A DNA stretch of 39,289 bases, from positions 1 to 39,289 of the forward strand of contig DDUV01000022.1 in the NCBI GenBank assembly GCA_002344975.1, written 5' to 3'. This stretch comes from Saprospiraceae bacterium UBA2329. Its GTDB lineage: Bacteria; Bacteroidota; Bacteroidia; Chitinophagales; Saprospiraceae. The notes beneath the pieces are model-generated. The model had not been told where the DNA came from. It saw nothing but the letters and a program-made list of their open reading frames with translations, and searched no databases. The translations under genes and the position numbers were made by a program. Of this stretch, positions 14,825-24,248 are shown one piece after another. How positions within the stretch are numbered: position 1 is the stretch's first letter; every line of letters begins with the position of its first letter.

Positions 14825-17392
14825 ATGAGCCACGTTATGACACCCGTAAACAACGATATGCGCCTCAAGCGCGTCTTCATAGAACCCCGCCTCCCAGAAG
14901 CTTTATCCCCGCTGCGGGAATTGGCCGGCAACCTCTGGTGGAGCTGGAACAGCGAGGCATCCGCTCTTTTTAAACAAATTGCCGGCGACCAATGGGAAGC
15001 GTCTCAGTACAATCCCGTTGCCATCCTCGACGAAATGAGCACCGAGTATGCCCAGACCCTCACTTCCGATAAAGACTTTATGAAGCGAATGAAGTCTGCT
15101 CATTCAGATTTCAAAAATTACATGGCCGCAAAACCGGCTGCGGCGCATCCGCACATCGCCTACTTTTGTATGGAGTACGGCCTGCATATTTCCATGAAAC
15201 TCTATTCGGGCGGTCTGGGCGTTTTGGCCGGCGACTACCTCAAAGAAGCCTCCGACTCCAACGTACACCTCACGGCGGTGGGCCTCATGTATCGCCACGG
15301 TTATTTTCAGCAGGAAATCTCGATGCACGGCGATCAGATCAGCCATTACCCCGCTCAGTTGTTTACCAAACTGCCCATTCAGGCGGTGCGCAACGACAAG
15401 GGCGAGTGGGTGAAAATAGCGCTGGAATACCCCGGCAGATTGGTGTTTGCCAAACTCTGGCTCCTCGAAGTGGGGCGCATCAAGCTCTACCTGCTCGATG
15501 CCGATATTGACGAAAACAGCCGCGAAGACCGCCAACTGACAGATGCGCTCTATGGCGGCGACAACGAGTTCAGGCTCCGGCAGGAAATTCTGCTGGGCAT
15601 GGGCGGCTTCAAGGCCCTGCAAACACTGGGCATTGCACCCGATGTGTATCACCTCAATGAAGGCCATGCCGCCTTTGTGCAATTGCAACGACTGAGCGAT
15701 CTGATGTCGTCCAAACGCGTCTCGCTTGATGAAGCCACCGAGGTCGTGCGCGGTTCTTCTCTGTTCACCACGCATACACCTGTGCCTGCGGGCCACGACA
15801 ACTTCCCGGAAGACATGATGCGCCCGTATTTTGAGGGTTTTGCGCAACGGCTGGGCTTGTCCTGGTATGAATTTATGGCCATTGGCCGCCTCAAGGCTTC
15901 CAATCCGTACGAGAATTTTTCCATGAGCCACTTGGCCATTCGCTTCTGCCAGGAGGTGAACGGCGTGAGTCGCCTGCATGGCGATGTGTCCCGCCGCATG
16001 TTTGTGGATTTGTTCCCCGGCTATCACCACGAGGAAATTCACATTGGCTATGTGACCAACAGCGTGCATTATCCCACCTGGATAGCGCCGGAGTGGAGAG
16101 CCATTCACGAAAAGGCTTTTGGCTCGAAATTTTTGTCTCAACAATCCGACCCGGCCGTATGGCGTCGCATATCCGGCGTTTCCGACGAGGAGATCATGAA
16201 CACGCGTATAGAGTTGAAAAAGAAGCTCTTGCGTTATGTGAAATCCAAGTTACAAACCGATCTCACCCGTCGCGGCGAGAGTCCCCGGTTCATCTTTGAG
16301 GCTTTGAGCAACATCCGTTCTTCCGCATTGGTCATCGGTTTTGCGCGCCGTTTTGCCACCTACAAACGCGCCCATTTGCTGTTTACCAATCTGGAGCGCC
16401 TCATCAACATCCTCCAAAATCAGGACCGACCGGTCATCCTGCTGTATGCGGGCAAGGCACACCCTGCCGACAAAGGCGGGCAGGAACTGATTCGCCACAT
16501 CGTTGCCATTTCGCGCCGCCCCGATCTGGCCGGCAAAATCGTCTTTCTCGAAGATTACAACATGGAAATGGCCAAGCTATTGGTACAAGGTGTTGACATC
16601 TGGCTCAATACGCCCATGCGCCCCAAAGAGGCATCGGGCACCAGCGGCATGAAAGCCGTGATGAACGGAGTACTCAATTTCAGCGTACTTGACGGCTGGT
16701 GGGCCGAGGGATATGTGCCGGGCGCGGGTTGGGCATTGCCTTTGGAGGCCACTTATCAGGATCAGAATTTGCAAAATGAGTTGGACGCCGAAACGATTTA
16801 CAACCTGTTGGAAGAAGAAATCGTGCCGGCTTATTTCGACCGCGACGAGCAGGGTATTCCTCGTCAATGGGTGCAGCACATCCGCAAAACCTTCTCGGAA
16901 GTAGCGCCGCATTTCACCATGAAGCGCATGCTGGACGACTACTACGAGCGTTTTTACAACAAACTCTACGCCAGAACCCATCAAATGCAGCTTTCCAATC
17001 TGGCCGACGCCACCCGACTCACCGAATGGAAACACAAGGTGGAGCACCTCTGGAACGGCATCGAAGTGCGCCGCTCCGAGATATACGACACCGCCAATTT
17101 TGCCCTGCCGATGGGCAGCAAATTTACGGCGGCGATCTGGTTGAATCTCAACGGCCTGCAACCCGACGAACTGGGGCTGGAGTTGGTGTTTTTTAAGCGT
17201 TTCGGCGACAATGAGTTGAACATCAAATTGCGTACCGAATTGGTATTCAAAAAGATGGAGGACGGCGCCGCTCTGTATGAATGTGCCGTAGAGCCGGGTA
17301 TGGCCGGAGTGTATGAGTATGGGGTGCGCATGTTCCCCCGCCATGAACTGCTCCCGCACCGGCAGGATTTCGCATTGGCTAAGTGGGTGTAA
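14825..17392 (+). CDS. glgP: alpha-glucan (glycogen/maltodextrin) phosphorylase
   Basis: The product has 855 residues from ATG 14825. It belongs to the TIGR02094-type bacterial phosphorylases, which carry an N-terminal DUF3417 segment (LRELAGNLWWSWNSEA) not found in E. coli GlgP. The catalytic body is intact: YFCMEYGLHISMKLYSGGLGVLAGDYLKEASD, HLNEGHAAF, TTHTPVPAGHDNF, ARRFATYKRAHL, and the PLP-binding EASGTSGMKAVMNG with Lys610. It releases glucose-1-phosphate from storage glucan using phosphate and PLP in the cytoplasm. The next gene begins 14 bases after its stop, so the two probably share an mRNA from the -7 element at 14788. Confidence 0.95.
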   Translation: MSHVMTPVNNDMRLKRVFIEPRLPEALSPLRELAGNLWWSWNSEASALFKQIAGDQWEASQYNPVAILDEMSTEYAQTLTSDKDFMKRMKSAHSDFKNYMAAKPAAAHPHIAYFCMEYGLHISMKLYSGGLGVLAGDYLKEASDSNVHLTAVGLMYRHGYFQQEISMHGDQISHYPAQLFTKLPIQAVRNDKGEWVKIALEYPGRLVFAKLWLLEVGRIKLYLLDADIDENSREDRQLTDALYGGDNEFRLRQEILLGMGGFKALQTLGIAPDVYHLNEGHAAFVQLQRLSDLMSSKRVSLDEATEVVRGSSLFTTHTPVPAGHDNFPEDMMRPYFEGFAQRLGLSWYEFMAIGRLKASNPYENFSMSHLAIRFCQEVNGVSRLHGDVSRRMFVDLFPGYHHEEIHIGYVTNSVHYPTWIAPEWRAIHEKAFGSKFLSQQSDPAVWRRISGVSDEEIMNTRIELKKKLLRYVKSKLQTDLTRRGESPRFIFEALSNIRSSALVIGFARRFATYKRAHLLFTNLERLINILQNQDRPVILLYAGKAHPADKGGQELIRHIVAISRRPDLAGKIVFLEDYNMEMAKLLVQGVDIWLNTPMRPKEASGTSGMKAVMNGVLNFSVLDGWWAEGYVPGAGWALPLEATYQDQNLQNELDAETIYNLLEEEIVPAYFDRDEQGIPRQWVQHIRKTFSEVAPHFTMKRMLDDYYERFYNKLYARTHQMQLSNLADATRLTEWKHKVEHLWNGIEVRRSEIYDTANFALPMGSKFTAAIWLNLNGLQPDELGLELVFFKRFGDNELNIKLRTELVFKKMEDGAALYECAVEPGMAGVYEYGVRMFPRHELLPHRQDFALAKWV

Positions 17393-17406
17393 AAAAAGCA
17401 ATCAAC

Positions 17407-18675
17407 ATGGAACGATACGGACAAGTACTGCTCATTGCCATCCCCTTCTTTTTGGGGTTGATCCTTATAGAAAAGGTGTACGGCTTGCTGAAAGGCGAAG
17501 ACAAAACTCCGCTGATGGACATGTTTTCGAGCCTGCTGTCGGGGTTGACCAATACCGTGAAAGACGTGCTGGGGCTGAGCGTGTCGGTGTTGTCTTATAG
17601 TTGGATGGTAGAGCATTGGGCGCTGCTTCATGTAGAGAGCAACTGGGCCGTGTATGTACTGGTGTTCGTAGTGCTTGATTTTCAGGGGTATTGGGTGCAT
17701 CGCTGGGCACACGAAATCAATTTTTTCTGGAACAAACACTTGGTGCATCACAGCAGCGAGGAGTTCAACCTGCCCTGCGCCTTGCGGCAAAGCATTTCCT
17801 CGTTTGTCAATTTGTTCACGTTTTTCCTGTTGCCGGCGGCCTTACTGGGCGTGCCCGACATTGTCGTTGCCACCATAGCGCCGCTGCATTTGTTTGCGCA
17901 GTTTTGGTACCATACCCGGCATATTGGGAAGATGGGATTTTGGGAACACATCATCGTGACGCCCTCGCACCACCGCGTGCATCATGCCATCAATCCCGAA
18001 TATTTGGACAAAAACTACAGCCAGATATTCATCATCTGGGACAAGCTGTTCGGCACTTTTCAGGAAGAACTGCCCGACAAGCCGCCGGTGTATGGCATCA
18101 CCCGCCCGGTGAGCACCTGGAATCCGGTCAAAATCAATTTTCAACACCTGTGGCTGCTGGCCAAAGACGCCTGGTATGCCGGCAGTTGGCGCGACAAATT
18201 CCGCGTGTGGTGGATGCCCACCGGTTGGCGCCCAGCCGATGTGGCCGCTCGTTTTCCGGTAGCGAAAATTGACGACGTGTATCATTTTGAAAAATACAAT
18301 CCTGAAAGTTCCGCCGCGCTCAAAACTTGGTCGCTGGTGCATTTGGGCCTGCTCATGCTGCTGTCGGCGTACTTTTTCGGGCATCTTGGCGACATAGGCA
18401 GCCCCGGCATTTTTGTCTATGGCCTGTTCCTCATGCTGAGCATTTACGCCATGGCCGAATTGGCCGACCGGCATCCTTTGGCCTGGGTATGGGAATTGCT
18501 CAAAACGGGCCTGGGCTTTTTTATCATTTTCCGGCAGGGCGATTGGTTCGGAATCAACAGCTTATGGGCTTCGGGTACTTATTTTGTGGCCGGATACCTC
18601 ATCTTTTCTGCGCTGATGGCTGTTGTTTTGAACCGTTGGGGAAAAGTGGAAACAGCTACGCCTACTGCTGTCTGA
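17407..18675 (+). CDS. sterol desaturase/fatty acid hydroxylase family protein, AGMO-like
   Basis: The product has 422 residues from ATG 17407; the earlier in-frame GTG overlaps the phosphorylase gene and is not needed. Several membrane helices surround the di-iron histidine boxes HRWAH, HLVHH and HRVHH, with HSSEEFNLPCALRQS between them. That spacing and the NFFWNKHLVHHSSEEFN block resemble alkylglycerol monooxygenase (TMEM195) more than sterol desaturases. A longer C-terminal membrane half follows, again as in AGMO. The family uses non-heme iron and O2 on membrane lipids; an ether-lipid substrate is inferred only. It lies 14 bases behind the glucan phosphorylase gene. Confidence 0.88.
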   Translation: MERYGQVLLIAIPFFLGLILIEKVYGLLKGEDKTPLMDMFSSLLSGLTNTVKDVLGLSVSVLSYSWMVEHWALLHVESNWAVYVLVFVVLDFQGYWVHRWAHEINFFWNKHLVHHSSEEFNLPCALRQSISSFVNLFTFFLLPAALLGVPDIVVATIAPLHLFAQFWYHTRHIGKMGFWEHIIVTPSHHRVHHAINPEYLDKNYSQIFIIWDKLFGTFQEELPDKPPVYGITRPVSTWNPVKINFQHLWLLAKDAWYAGSWRDKFRVWWMPTGWRPADVAARFPVAKIDDVYHFEKYNPESSAALKTWSLVHLGLLMLLSAYFFGHLGDIGSPGIFVYGLFLMLSIYAMAELADRHPLAWVWELLKTGLGFFIIFRQGDWFGINSLWASGTYFVAGYLIFSALMAVVLNRWGKVETATPTAV

Positions 18676-18726
18676 ACACAATAAACACCCGATATTTTCG
18701 ATTATTGAGCCGAATTCAAAACTTAC

Positions 18727-20151
18727 ATGAACATGAGAAAATGGTACCTGCTCTTCGTTTCACTGCTTGCCGTCATCAGCCTGCACGCCGCCGACGGGCA
18801 CCGCATCAAAGTGAAAGTGACGGGCTACGATCAGAAAGAGCTGTATCTGGCCTATTACTACGGCGACAAACAGTATGTGCTGGATACCGCCACCTTGGCC
18901 AATGACGGCTTTTTCCACTTTGCCGATGAGAAGCCGTTGAATGCGGGAGTTTATCTCGTGGTGCTGGCGCCCGATAACTCTTACTTCCAGATTTTGGTAG
19001 AACCTAAAGAGCAATTTTTTTCGGTTTTCACCCAAAAAGACAACCCATCGTCGAATGTGAAGTTTGAAAAGTCGCCAGCCAATACGCAGTTTTACAGCTA
19101 CTTAGCATACCTGACCGACAAGCGGCCGCAAGCCGATACCCTGCGCGCACAAATAGACCGCGAGCAAGGCAAAAAGAAGGAAAAACTCGAAGAACAGCTC
19201 AATAAGCTCAACGACGATGTGCTGGATTACCAACGGAAATTCGTAGCCGACAACCCCAACAGCCTCACCGCAGCGCTCATTTCCGCCGGCCTGCCGATGG
19301 AATACCCCGATTTTGAAGGCGACGAGCAAGCCGTGCAAATGGCCAAATGGCGCTATACCAAAGCACACTTTTTCGATAACATCAACCTCGGCGATCCGCG
19401 CCTCCTCCGCACGCCTTTCCTCTTTGAACGGGTGGACTATTATGTGAACAAGCTCCAGATACAACATCCTGATACCCTGGCCATTGCCATAGATGAGGTA
19501 TTGGAAAAAATGCGCCCTGCAGAGGAAACTTTCAAATACTACCTCATTCACTTCCTCAATTTTTACGCCCGTTCCAACATCGTTGGTATGGACGCCGTGT
19601 ATGTACACATTGCCGACAAATACTATGCTGCCAGTCAGGCGCCCTGGACCAACGAGGATCAGCTCAAGAAAATAGTGGAAAACGCCACCGAACTGCGCCC
19701 CCTGCTCATCGGCAAAATTGCGCCCAACGTAACGCTGCTCGACCGCGCCGGCAAAAACGTGACATTGCACAACATTGAATCTGAATACATTGTGCTCTAC
19801 TTCTGGCGCTACGACTGCGGGCATTGCCAAAAAACGCTGCCGGAAATGAAGGCGTTTTATGAAAAATTCAAAGACAAGGGGGTGAAGCTCGTCTCGGTCT
19901 GTGCCAAGTTTACAGACGAAGTGCCCAAATGTTGGGAGTACATTGATGAAAAGGAAATCGGCGACTGGCTCCACCTCACAGATCCATTCCACCGCTCGAA
20001 GTACATGACCATTTACAGCATCAAAACCACTCCGCAGATTTACGTTCTGGACCGCGAAAAACGCATCCTCAGCAAACGCATCGGCGCCGAGCAATTGGAG
20101 GAGGTGATAGATCGGATTATTGAGATGAAACAGAAGGAAGGAGGGAGGTAA
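18727..20151 (+). CDS. TlpA-like thioredoxin-fold protein with DUF4369/DUF5106-type N-terminus
   Basis: The product has 474 residues; ATG 18727 or 18733 are equally possible. A signal peptide ends near LHAAD. Residues 25-125 are a beta-rich DUF4369-like domain, followed by a long helical linker with a charged coil (GKKKEKLEEQLNKLNDD). From about residue 325 there is a thioredoxin fold with FWRYDCGHCQK (Cys364, Cys367), a cis-Pro strand KTTPQIYVLD, and LPEMKAFYEKFKDKGVKLVSV. Such proteins are periplasmic thiol-disulphide reductases. The CGHC active site resembles the CxHC type. A repeat-rich gap of 160 bases follows. Confidence 0.92.
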   Translation: MNMRKWYLLFVSLLAVISLHAADGHRIKVKVTGYDQKELYLAYYYGDKQYVLDTATLANDGFFHFADEKPLNAGVYLVVLAPDNSYFQILVEPKEQFFSVFTQKDNPSSNVKFEKSPANTQFYSYLAYLTDKRPQADTLRAQIDREQGKKKEKLEEQLNKLNDDVLDYQRKFVADNPNSLTAALISAGLPMEYPDFEGDEQAVQMAKWRYTKAHFFDNINLGDPRLLRTPFLFERVDYYVNKLQIQHPDTLAIAIDEVLEKMRPAEETFKYYLIHFLNFYARSNIVGMDAVYVHIADKYYAASQAPWTNEDQLKKIVENATELRPLLIGKIAPNVTLLDRAGKNVTLHNIESEYIVLYFWRYDCGHCQKTLPEMKAFYEKFKDKGVKLVSVCAKFTDEVPKCWEYIDEKEIGDWLHLTDPFHRSKYMTIYSIKTTPQIYVLDREKRILSKRIGAEQLEEVIDRIIEMKQKEGGR

Positions 20152-20311
20152 GCGGTGGGCGGTAGGCGGTGCTAAGCGCGGCTTGTAGCTTGAAGCCAGT
20201 AGCCAGCAGCCGTTCCAACCCGAAACCCGAAACCTTGAACCCACCTACCCACGCCTGTGGCGTGGTTCGGTGGATAAAACCCGAAACGGTCAAAACAAAA
20301 AACAGCGATAG
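20152..20311. repeat. composite word-repeat block with nested hairpin
   Basis: The whole gap is built of short words: GCGGTGGGCGGTAGGCGGT, AGCCAGTAGCCAGCAGCC, then CCCGAAACCCGAAACC, a hairpin and another CCCGAAAC. The same words recur at 35249-35360 and, inverted, at 36883-36955. Bases 20202-20228 match 35322-35348 at 24 of 27 positions. Confidence 0.65.
20241..20273. repeat. 33-base nested palindrome (REP-like hairpin)
   Basis: CCACC (20241-20245) pairs with GGTGG (20269-20273), and CCACGCC (20249-20255) pairs with GGCGTGG (20259-20265). Symmetric 3-base internal gaps and a 3-base loop separate them. A smaller copy of the same core stands at 26958-26974. Confidence 0.6.
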
Positions 20312-20809
20312 ATGAAAACCATATTCTTCATACGCCACGCCAAGTCGAGTTGGGATCAGCCCGGCCTGAGCGACCGGGAGCGACCGCTGAATGAGCGCGG
20401 CCTGCGCGATGCGCCGTTTATGGCCAAAATGCTGGCCGGTAAGGGCTTCCGGCTCGATCACATTGTGAGCAGCCCGGCAACGAGGGCCTTCACTACGGCG
20501 GGGTATTTCGCGCAGGCATTCGGGATTCCGCAGGAGCAAATTGAGGTGAATCGCGAAATTTATGAGGCATGGCCCAACGAGATCATGCGCATCGTGCAGC
20601 AACTGCCGGACGAGTACAATACGGTAGCGATTTTTGGGCACAATCCAACTTTCACCACGATGGCCAATCACTTCGCTTCCCAATTTTTAGACTACCTGCC
20701 CACCTGTGGCATTGCCCGTGTGGAGGCCGATATTTCGAGTTGGAAACAACTGAACGAGGAGAGCGGTAAGTTGGTGGAGATATTTTTTCCAAAACAATTC
20801 GCCCGATGA
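20312..20809 (+). CDS. sixA: SixA-like phosphohistidine phosphatase (histidine phosphatase superfamily)
   Basis: The product has 165 residues. It opens with MKTIFFIRHAKSSWDQ, containing the catalytic RHAKS motif with the SixA-specific KSSW. SSPATRAFTTA follows in the middle, and IFGHNPTFTTMA carries the second catalytic His. Members of this short branch remove phosphate from phosphohistidine, as in histidine phosphotransfer proteins; the substrate here is unknown. It is cytoplasmic. Its TGA overlaps the next gene's ATG (ATGA at 20806-20809), and PaaI follows, forming a tight three-gene unit. Confidence 0.92.
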   Translation: MKTIFFIRHAKSSWDQPGLSDRERPLNERGLRDAPFMAKMLAGKGFRLDHIVSSPATRAFTTAGYFAQAFGIPQEQIEVNREIYEAWPNEIMRIVQQLPDEYNTVAIFGHNPTFTTMANHFASQFLDYLPTCGIARVEADISSWKQLNEESGKLVEIFFPKQFAR

Positions 20810-21192
20810 TGCGCCGGTTTACAGGCTTGCGGTCGGGTGTATGTTTACTAAACTTTGGAGATTTAGCAAACATAATACATCTGGGTTTCGCCATTATGAT
20901 CATCACAGCCTCGTCCTGCAAGCCCTCCCCCACCCTGCCTGTTGATGAAGCGCTGTTGATCAAGGTATTAGCAGATGTACACATTGCCGAAGTAGCCGTT
21001 CAAAACTTTGCCGGCACGCACAAAGACAGCATCAAACGCATTTATTACCAACAGATTTACGACATACACGGCATTTCCGAAACCGATTTCAGAGCATCGC
21101 TCCAGGTGCTGTCCGACCATCAGGAAAAAATGGAAAAGCTCTATAAAAAGGTGGAAAAGCACCTCGAATCTATGGACAAACCTAAACAGTAG
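20806..21192 (+). CDS. DUF4296 lipoprotein
   Basis: The product has 128 residues. The start at 20806 is supported by the ATGA overlap with sixA, and no later Met leaves a full signal peptide. The hydrophobic stretch NIIHLGFAIMIITASSC ends in a lipobox with Cys38, so the N-region is unusually long. The mature part is helical and typical of DUF4296: LPVDEALLIKVLADVHIAEVAVQN, then RIYYQQIYDIHGISETDFRASLQVL and a charged C-terminal coil EKMEKLYKKVEKHLESM. Function is unknown; it is probably lipid-anchored in the cell envelope. PaaI begins three bases after its stop. Confidence 0.82.
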   Translation: MMRRFTGLRSGVCLLNFGDLANIIHLGFAIMIITASSCKPSPTLPVDEALLIKVLADVHIAEVAVQNFAGTHKDSIKRIYYQQIYDIHGISETDFRASLQVLSDHQEKMEKLYKKVEKHLESMDKPKQ

Positions 21193-21194
21193 CC

Positions 21195-21617
21195 ATGCAG
21201 CATCGCCCCTCGCCCGCCGAAATAACCGAACAAATGATGCACCACGATGCGTTCAGCCGCTGGCTGGGCATCGAAGTGCTGGAAACCGGCCCCGGGCGCT
21301 GCGTTTTACAAATGACCCTCCGCGCCGAAATGCTCAACGGCTTCGGCATTGCGCACGGCGGCATCACCTACGCCTTAGCCGACAGCGCGCTGGCCTTTGC
21401 CTCCAATTCGCATGGGCGCAAAGCCGTGTCGGTAGAAACCTCCATATCCCATACCAAAGCCCTGCACGAAGGAGAGCGCCTCACCGCCACAGCCGAGGAA
21501 GAACACCTGAGCGAAAAAATCGGCATCTACCGGGTTCGGGTCGGCAATGAGCGCGACGAAACGGTGGCGGTATTTAAGGGGGTGGTGTACCGGACGGGGA
21601 AGGTGTGGGAGGAGTAG
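21195..21617 (+). CDS. paaI: PaaI-type hotdog acyl-CoA thioesterase
   Basis: The product has 140 residues in a single hotdog domain. The PaaI features are all present: MLNGFGIAHGGITYALADSALAFASNSHG, with the HGG turn and the catalytic Asp in the following helix, then GERLTATAEEEHLSEKIGIYRVRVGN and a final VAVFKGVVYRTGK strand. PaaI hydrolyses ring-hydroxylated phenylacetyl-CoA thioesters and clears stalled CoA in phenylacetate breakdown. No other paa genes are in the window, so general acyl-CoA housekeeping is equally possible. It is the last gene of the sixA-DUF4296-paaI unit. Confidence 0.88.
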   Translation: MQHRPSPAEITEQMMHHDAFSRWLGIEVLETGPGRCVLQMTLRAEMLNGFGIAHGGITYALADSALAFASNSHGRKAVSVETSISHTKALHEGERLTATAEEEHLSEKIGIYRVRVGNERDETVAVFKGVVYRTGKVWEE

Positions 21618-21680
21618 TTTTGCCCTGTTTCATCGAACGCCCCTTTCCTTTTGTCATAAAAATGTCATGTCCGGCAGCCC

Positions 21681-21705
21681 GGTGATGCAACTTTGCCCCA
21701 TCACC
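21681..21705. promoter_or_regulatory. dyad GGTGATG-N11-CATCACC over a likely -7 element
   Basis: A perfect 7-base dyad encloses CAACTTTG (21688-21695), a one-mismatch -7 element, 16 bases before the receptor ATG. A repressor site is plausible. A direct repeat, TGTCATaaaaaTGTCAT (21652-21668), lies just upstream. Confidence 0.4.
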
Positions 21706-21720
21706 AACGACTGTTAAGAC

Positions 21721-24162
21721 ATGAAAACATCCATTGACCGGCTGCTATATGCAGCCCTGGCGCTCTTTTTTGCGCCGTTTCTTCACGCCCAAAATCCGGG
21801 CGCCATTTCCGGACAAGTGTTTGATAAAGAAGGGAAAGCGTTAGAATACGCCACCATTCTTTTGCAACGCAGCGCCGATTCCACGCTCGCTAAATTGGAA
21901 TACACCAGCCCCGACGGCAGCTTCCGCATTGCCGAAGTGCAAGCCGGCAATTACTTCCTCGCCGTCAGCTTTGTGGGTCTGCCCGACTACCGCACCGAGC
22001 CGTTCAGCCTCAACGAAGGACAGCAACTCCGCCTGCCCGACATCAACTACAAAGGCAGCGCCGTAGAGATGAAAGAAGTGACCGTGACGGCACAGCGCCC
22101 CATCTTGGAAATGAAGCCCGACAAAATGGTCTTCAACGTGCAAAACACCATCAATGGGGCTGGCAGCAACGCCATGGAACTGCTCCGCAAAGCCCCCGGC
22201 GTGGTGGTGGACAACAACGACAACATCACGATGCTGGGCCGGGCCGGCGTGCAAATTTACATAGACGGCAAGCCCTCACCCTTGCGCGGCAACGACCTGG
22301 CGGAGTTTCTCAAATCGCTGCAAGCCGATGAAATTGACGCTATTGAATTGATTTCCAACCCTTCTGCACGTTTCGACGCATCGGGCAATGCCGGCGTTAT
22401 CAACATCAAACTCAAAAAAGACAAGCGCCTCGGCGGCAACGGCAGCGTCAATCTGGGGCATTCTGTCGGCGTGTTGCCCAATTATCAGGGCGGCATCAGC
22501 GGCAACTACCGCAACAAAACCATGAATACCTTCGGCAGCTACAATTTCAATGCCGGCAACTGGTTCAATACCATGAACATGTACCGCGAACAGTTGGGCT
22601 TGCAGTTCGACCAGCAGTCCGTGAGCGGTGGTACCTCCCAAAATCATAACTTCAAGGCCGGCGCCGATTTCTTTTTAGACAAAAAGAATACCATCGGTTT
22701 TTTGGTCAACGGCTTCAACAGCAACTTTTCACAAACCGGCAACAGCCGCGCCCTCATCGGCAAAACCGGACAGACGGAATTGGACAGCATTCTGGTAGCC
22801 TCCACTCGCAATATCGGATTTCGCAACAACCTGAATTTCAACGTAAACTACCGCTTCGATAACGGCAAGGAAACCATCTGGAACTTCGACGCCGACTACG
22901 GCACCTTCCGCAACGACGGCTCTGAAGATCAGCCCAACCGCTATTGGGACGGCACGGAACAAGTGCTGCTTTCGGAGCGCATCTATGCCAACAACACACC
23001 CACCGACATCAACATCACCACCTTCAAGTTGGACCACGAACGGCCCTTCCTCAAAGGCAAACTCAGCGCCGGACTGAAAAGCGCCATCGTAGCCACCGAC
23101 AATACCTTCGATTTTTTCAATGTCATTGACGGGCAAAAACTTCTCAATACCGACCTGAGCAACCACTTCGTCTACACCGAAAATGTGAATGCCGCTTATG
23201 TGAGTTTTGCCCGGCAGTTCAAAAAACTCGGCATCTCCGCAGGCGTGCGCGCCGAGCAAACCAACTCCAAAGGCATCCTCACCGCCATGCGCCCCGTGGA
23301 CAACGCAGAGGTAAAACGCAGCTATTTAGACTTCTTCCCGTCGGGCGGCATCACTTACGCGGCCAACCAGAACAACAGTTTCCAACTGAACTACAGCCGC
23401 CGCATCAACCGGCCTTCCTACCAGGACCTCAATCCGTTTCAGGGCCGCTTGGACGAACTGACCTACGAGCAGGGCAACCCCTTCCTGCGACCGGAATACG
23501 CCAACAACCTGCAACTCACGCATACTTTCAAGTATCGCTACAACACCACCCTCAGCTACAGCCACACCCGCGACCAGATTACCCGCATTGTGGACACTGC
23601 CGGTGTGTCTGGGGCATACATCACCTGGCTCAATCTGGCCGACCAGTATGCGTACAGCTTGGCGTTCAGCGCTCCGGTACAAGTGCGCCCCTGGTGGACC
23701 AGCTTCACCAACCTGACCGGCTCTTTGTTGCAAAACCGCGCCGATTACGGTGATGGCAAGATAGTGGACCTGAGCGCCGCCACCTTCAATGTTTACTCGC
23801 AGCACACCTTCAAGTTGCCCAAAAGCTGGTCGGTAGAGGTGTCGGGCTGGTACAACGCGCCCTCGCTCTGGGGCGGCAACTTTGAAATGAGCGCCATGTG
23901 GAGCATAGACGCCGGTATTCAGAAAAAACTCTTCGGCGGCAAGGGCAACCTGCGCATGGCCGTGAGCGATATTTTCAAATCGAACCGATGGAGCGGCGTG
24001 AGTCGTTTCGGCGTGCTGGATTCCGTGGTGAGCGGGGGCTGGGACAGCCGCAGGTTCCGCACCAGCCTGACCTACAACTTCGGCAACAGTGAGGTGAAAG
24101 GCGCCCGCCGTCGCAGTACCGGCTTGGAAGAAGAGCAAAAGAGGATTAAGTCAGACAATTGA
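21721..24162 (+). CDS. outer-membrane beta-barrel receptor-like protein (CarboxypepD_reg + PF14905-type barrel)
   Basis: The product has 813 residues with a signal peptide ending at FLHAQ. Residues 28-110 are a CarboxypepD_reg-like domain (ISGQVFDKEGKALEYATILL). A plug-like segment follows (NAMELLRKAPGVVVDNNDNITMLGRAGVQIYIDGKPSPL). The remainder is a large barrel with strands such as GISGNYRNKTMNTFGSYNFNAG and the family-typical FQLNYSRRINRPSYQDLNPF. It ends with a barrel strand and a charged tail. The protein resembles the 'outer membrane beta-barrel family' of TonB-receptor relatives; I see no clear N-terminal TonB box. The cargo is unknown, and it is transcribed alone. Confidence 0.9.
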   Translation: MKTSIDRLLYAALALFFAPFLHAQNPGAISGQVFDKEGKALEYATILLQRSADSTLAKLEYTSPDGSFRIAEVQAGNYFLAVSFVGLPDYRTEPFSLNEGQQLRLPDINYKGSAVEMKEVTVTAQRPILEMKPDKMVFNVQNTINGAGSNAMELLRKAPGVVVDNNDNITMLGRAGVQIYIDGKPSPLRGNDLAEFLKSLQADEIDAIELISNPSARFDASGNAGVINIKLKKDKRLGGNGSVNLGHSVGVLPNYQGGISGNYRNKTMNTFGSYNFNAGNWFNTMNMYREQLGLQFDQQSVSGGTSQNHNFKAGADFFLDKKNTIGFLVNGFNSNFSQTGNSRALIGKTGQTELDSILVASTRNIGFRNNLNFNVNYRFDNGKETIWNFDADYGTFRNDGSEDQPNRYWDGTEQVLLSERIYANNTPTDINITTFKLDHERPFLKGKLSAGLKSAIVATDNTFDFFNVIDGQKLLNTDLSNHFVYTENVNAAYVSFARQFKKLGISAGVRAEQTNSKGILTAMRPVDNAEVKRSYLDFFPSGGITYAANQNNSFQLNYSRRINRPSYQDLNPFQGRLDELTYEQGNPFLRPEYANNLQLTHTFKYRYNTTLSYSHTRDQITRIVDTAGVSGAYITWLNLADQYAYSLAFSAPVQVRPWWTSFTNLTGSLLQNRADYGDGKIVDLSAATFNVYSQHTFKLPKSWSVEVSGWYNAPSLWGGNFEMSAMWSIDAGIQKKLFGGKGNLRMAVSDIFKSNRWSGVSRFGVLDSVVSGGWDSRRFRTSLTYNFGNSEVKGARRRSTGLEEEQKRIKSDN

Positions 24163-24248
24163 TTCTTTTTGCTGCACCGCGAGTTGTGAGTGTTCTTTCG
24201 GGGAGACTCGCAGCTCGCGGTTTGAGCGTAGTTCTTAGGGATTTGTGT

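Noticed and set aside
24177..24220. CCGCGAG/CTCGCGG hairpin as a terminator for the receptor gene
   Set aside because: The loop is long and no T-tract follows, so it is mentioned only as a possible structure.
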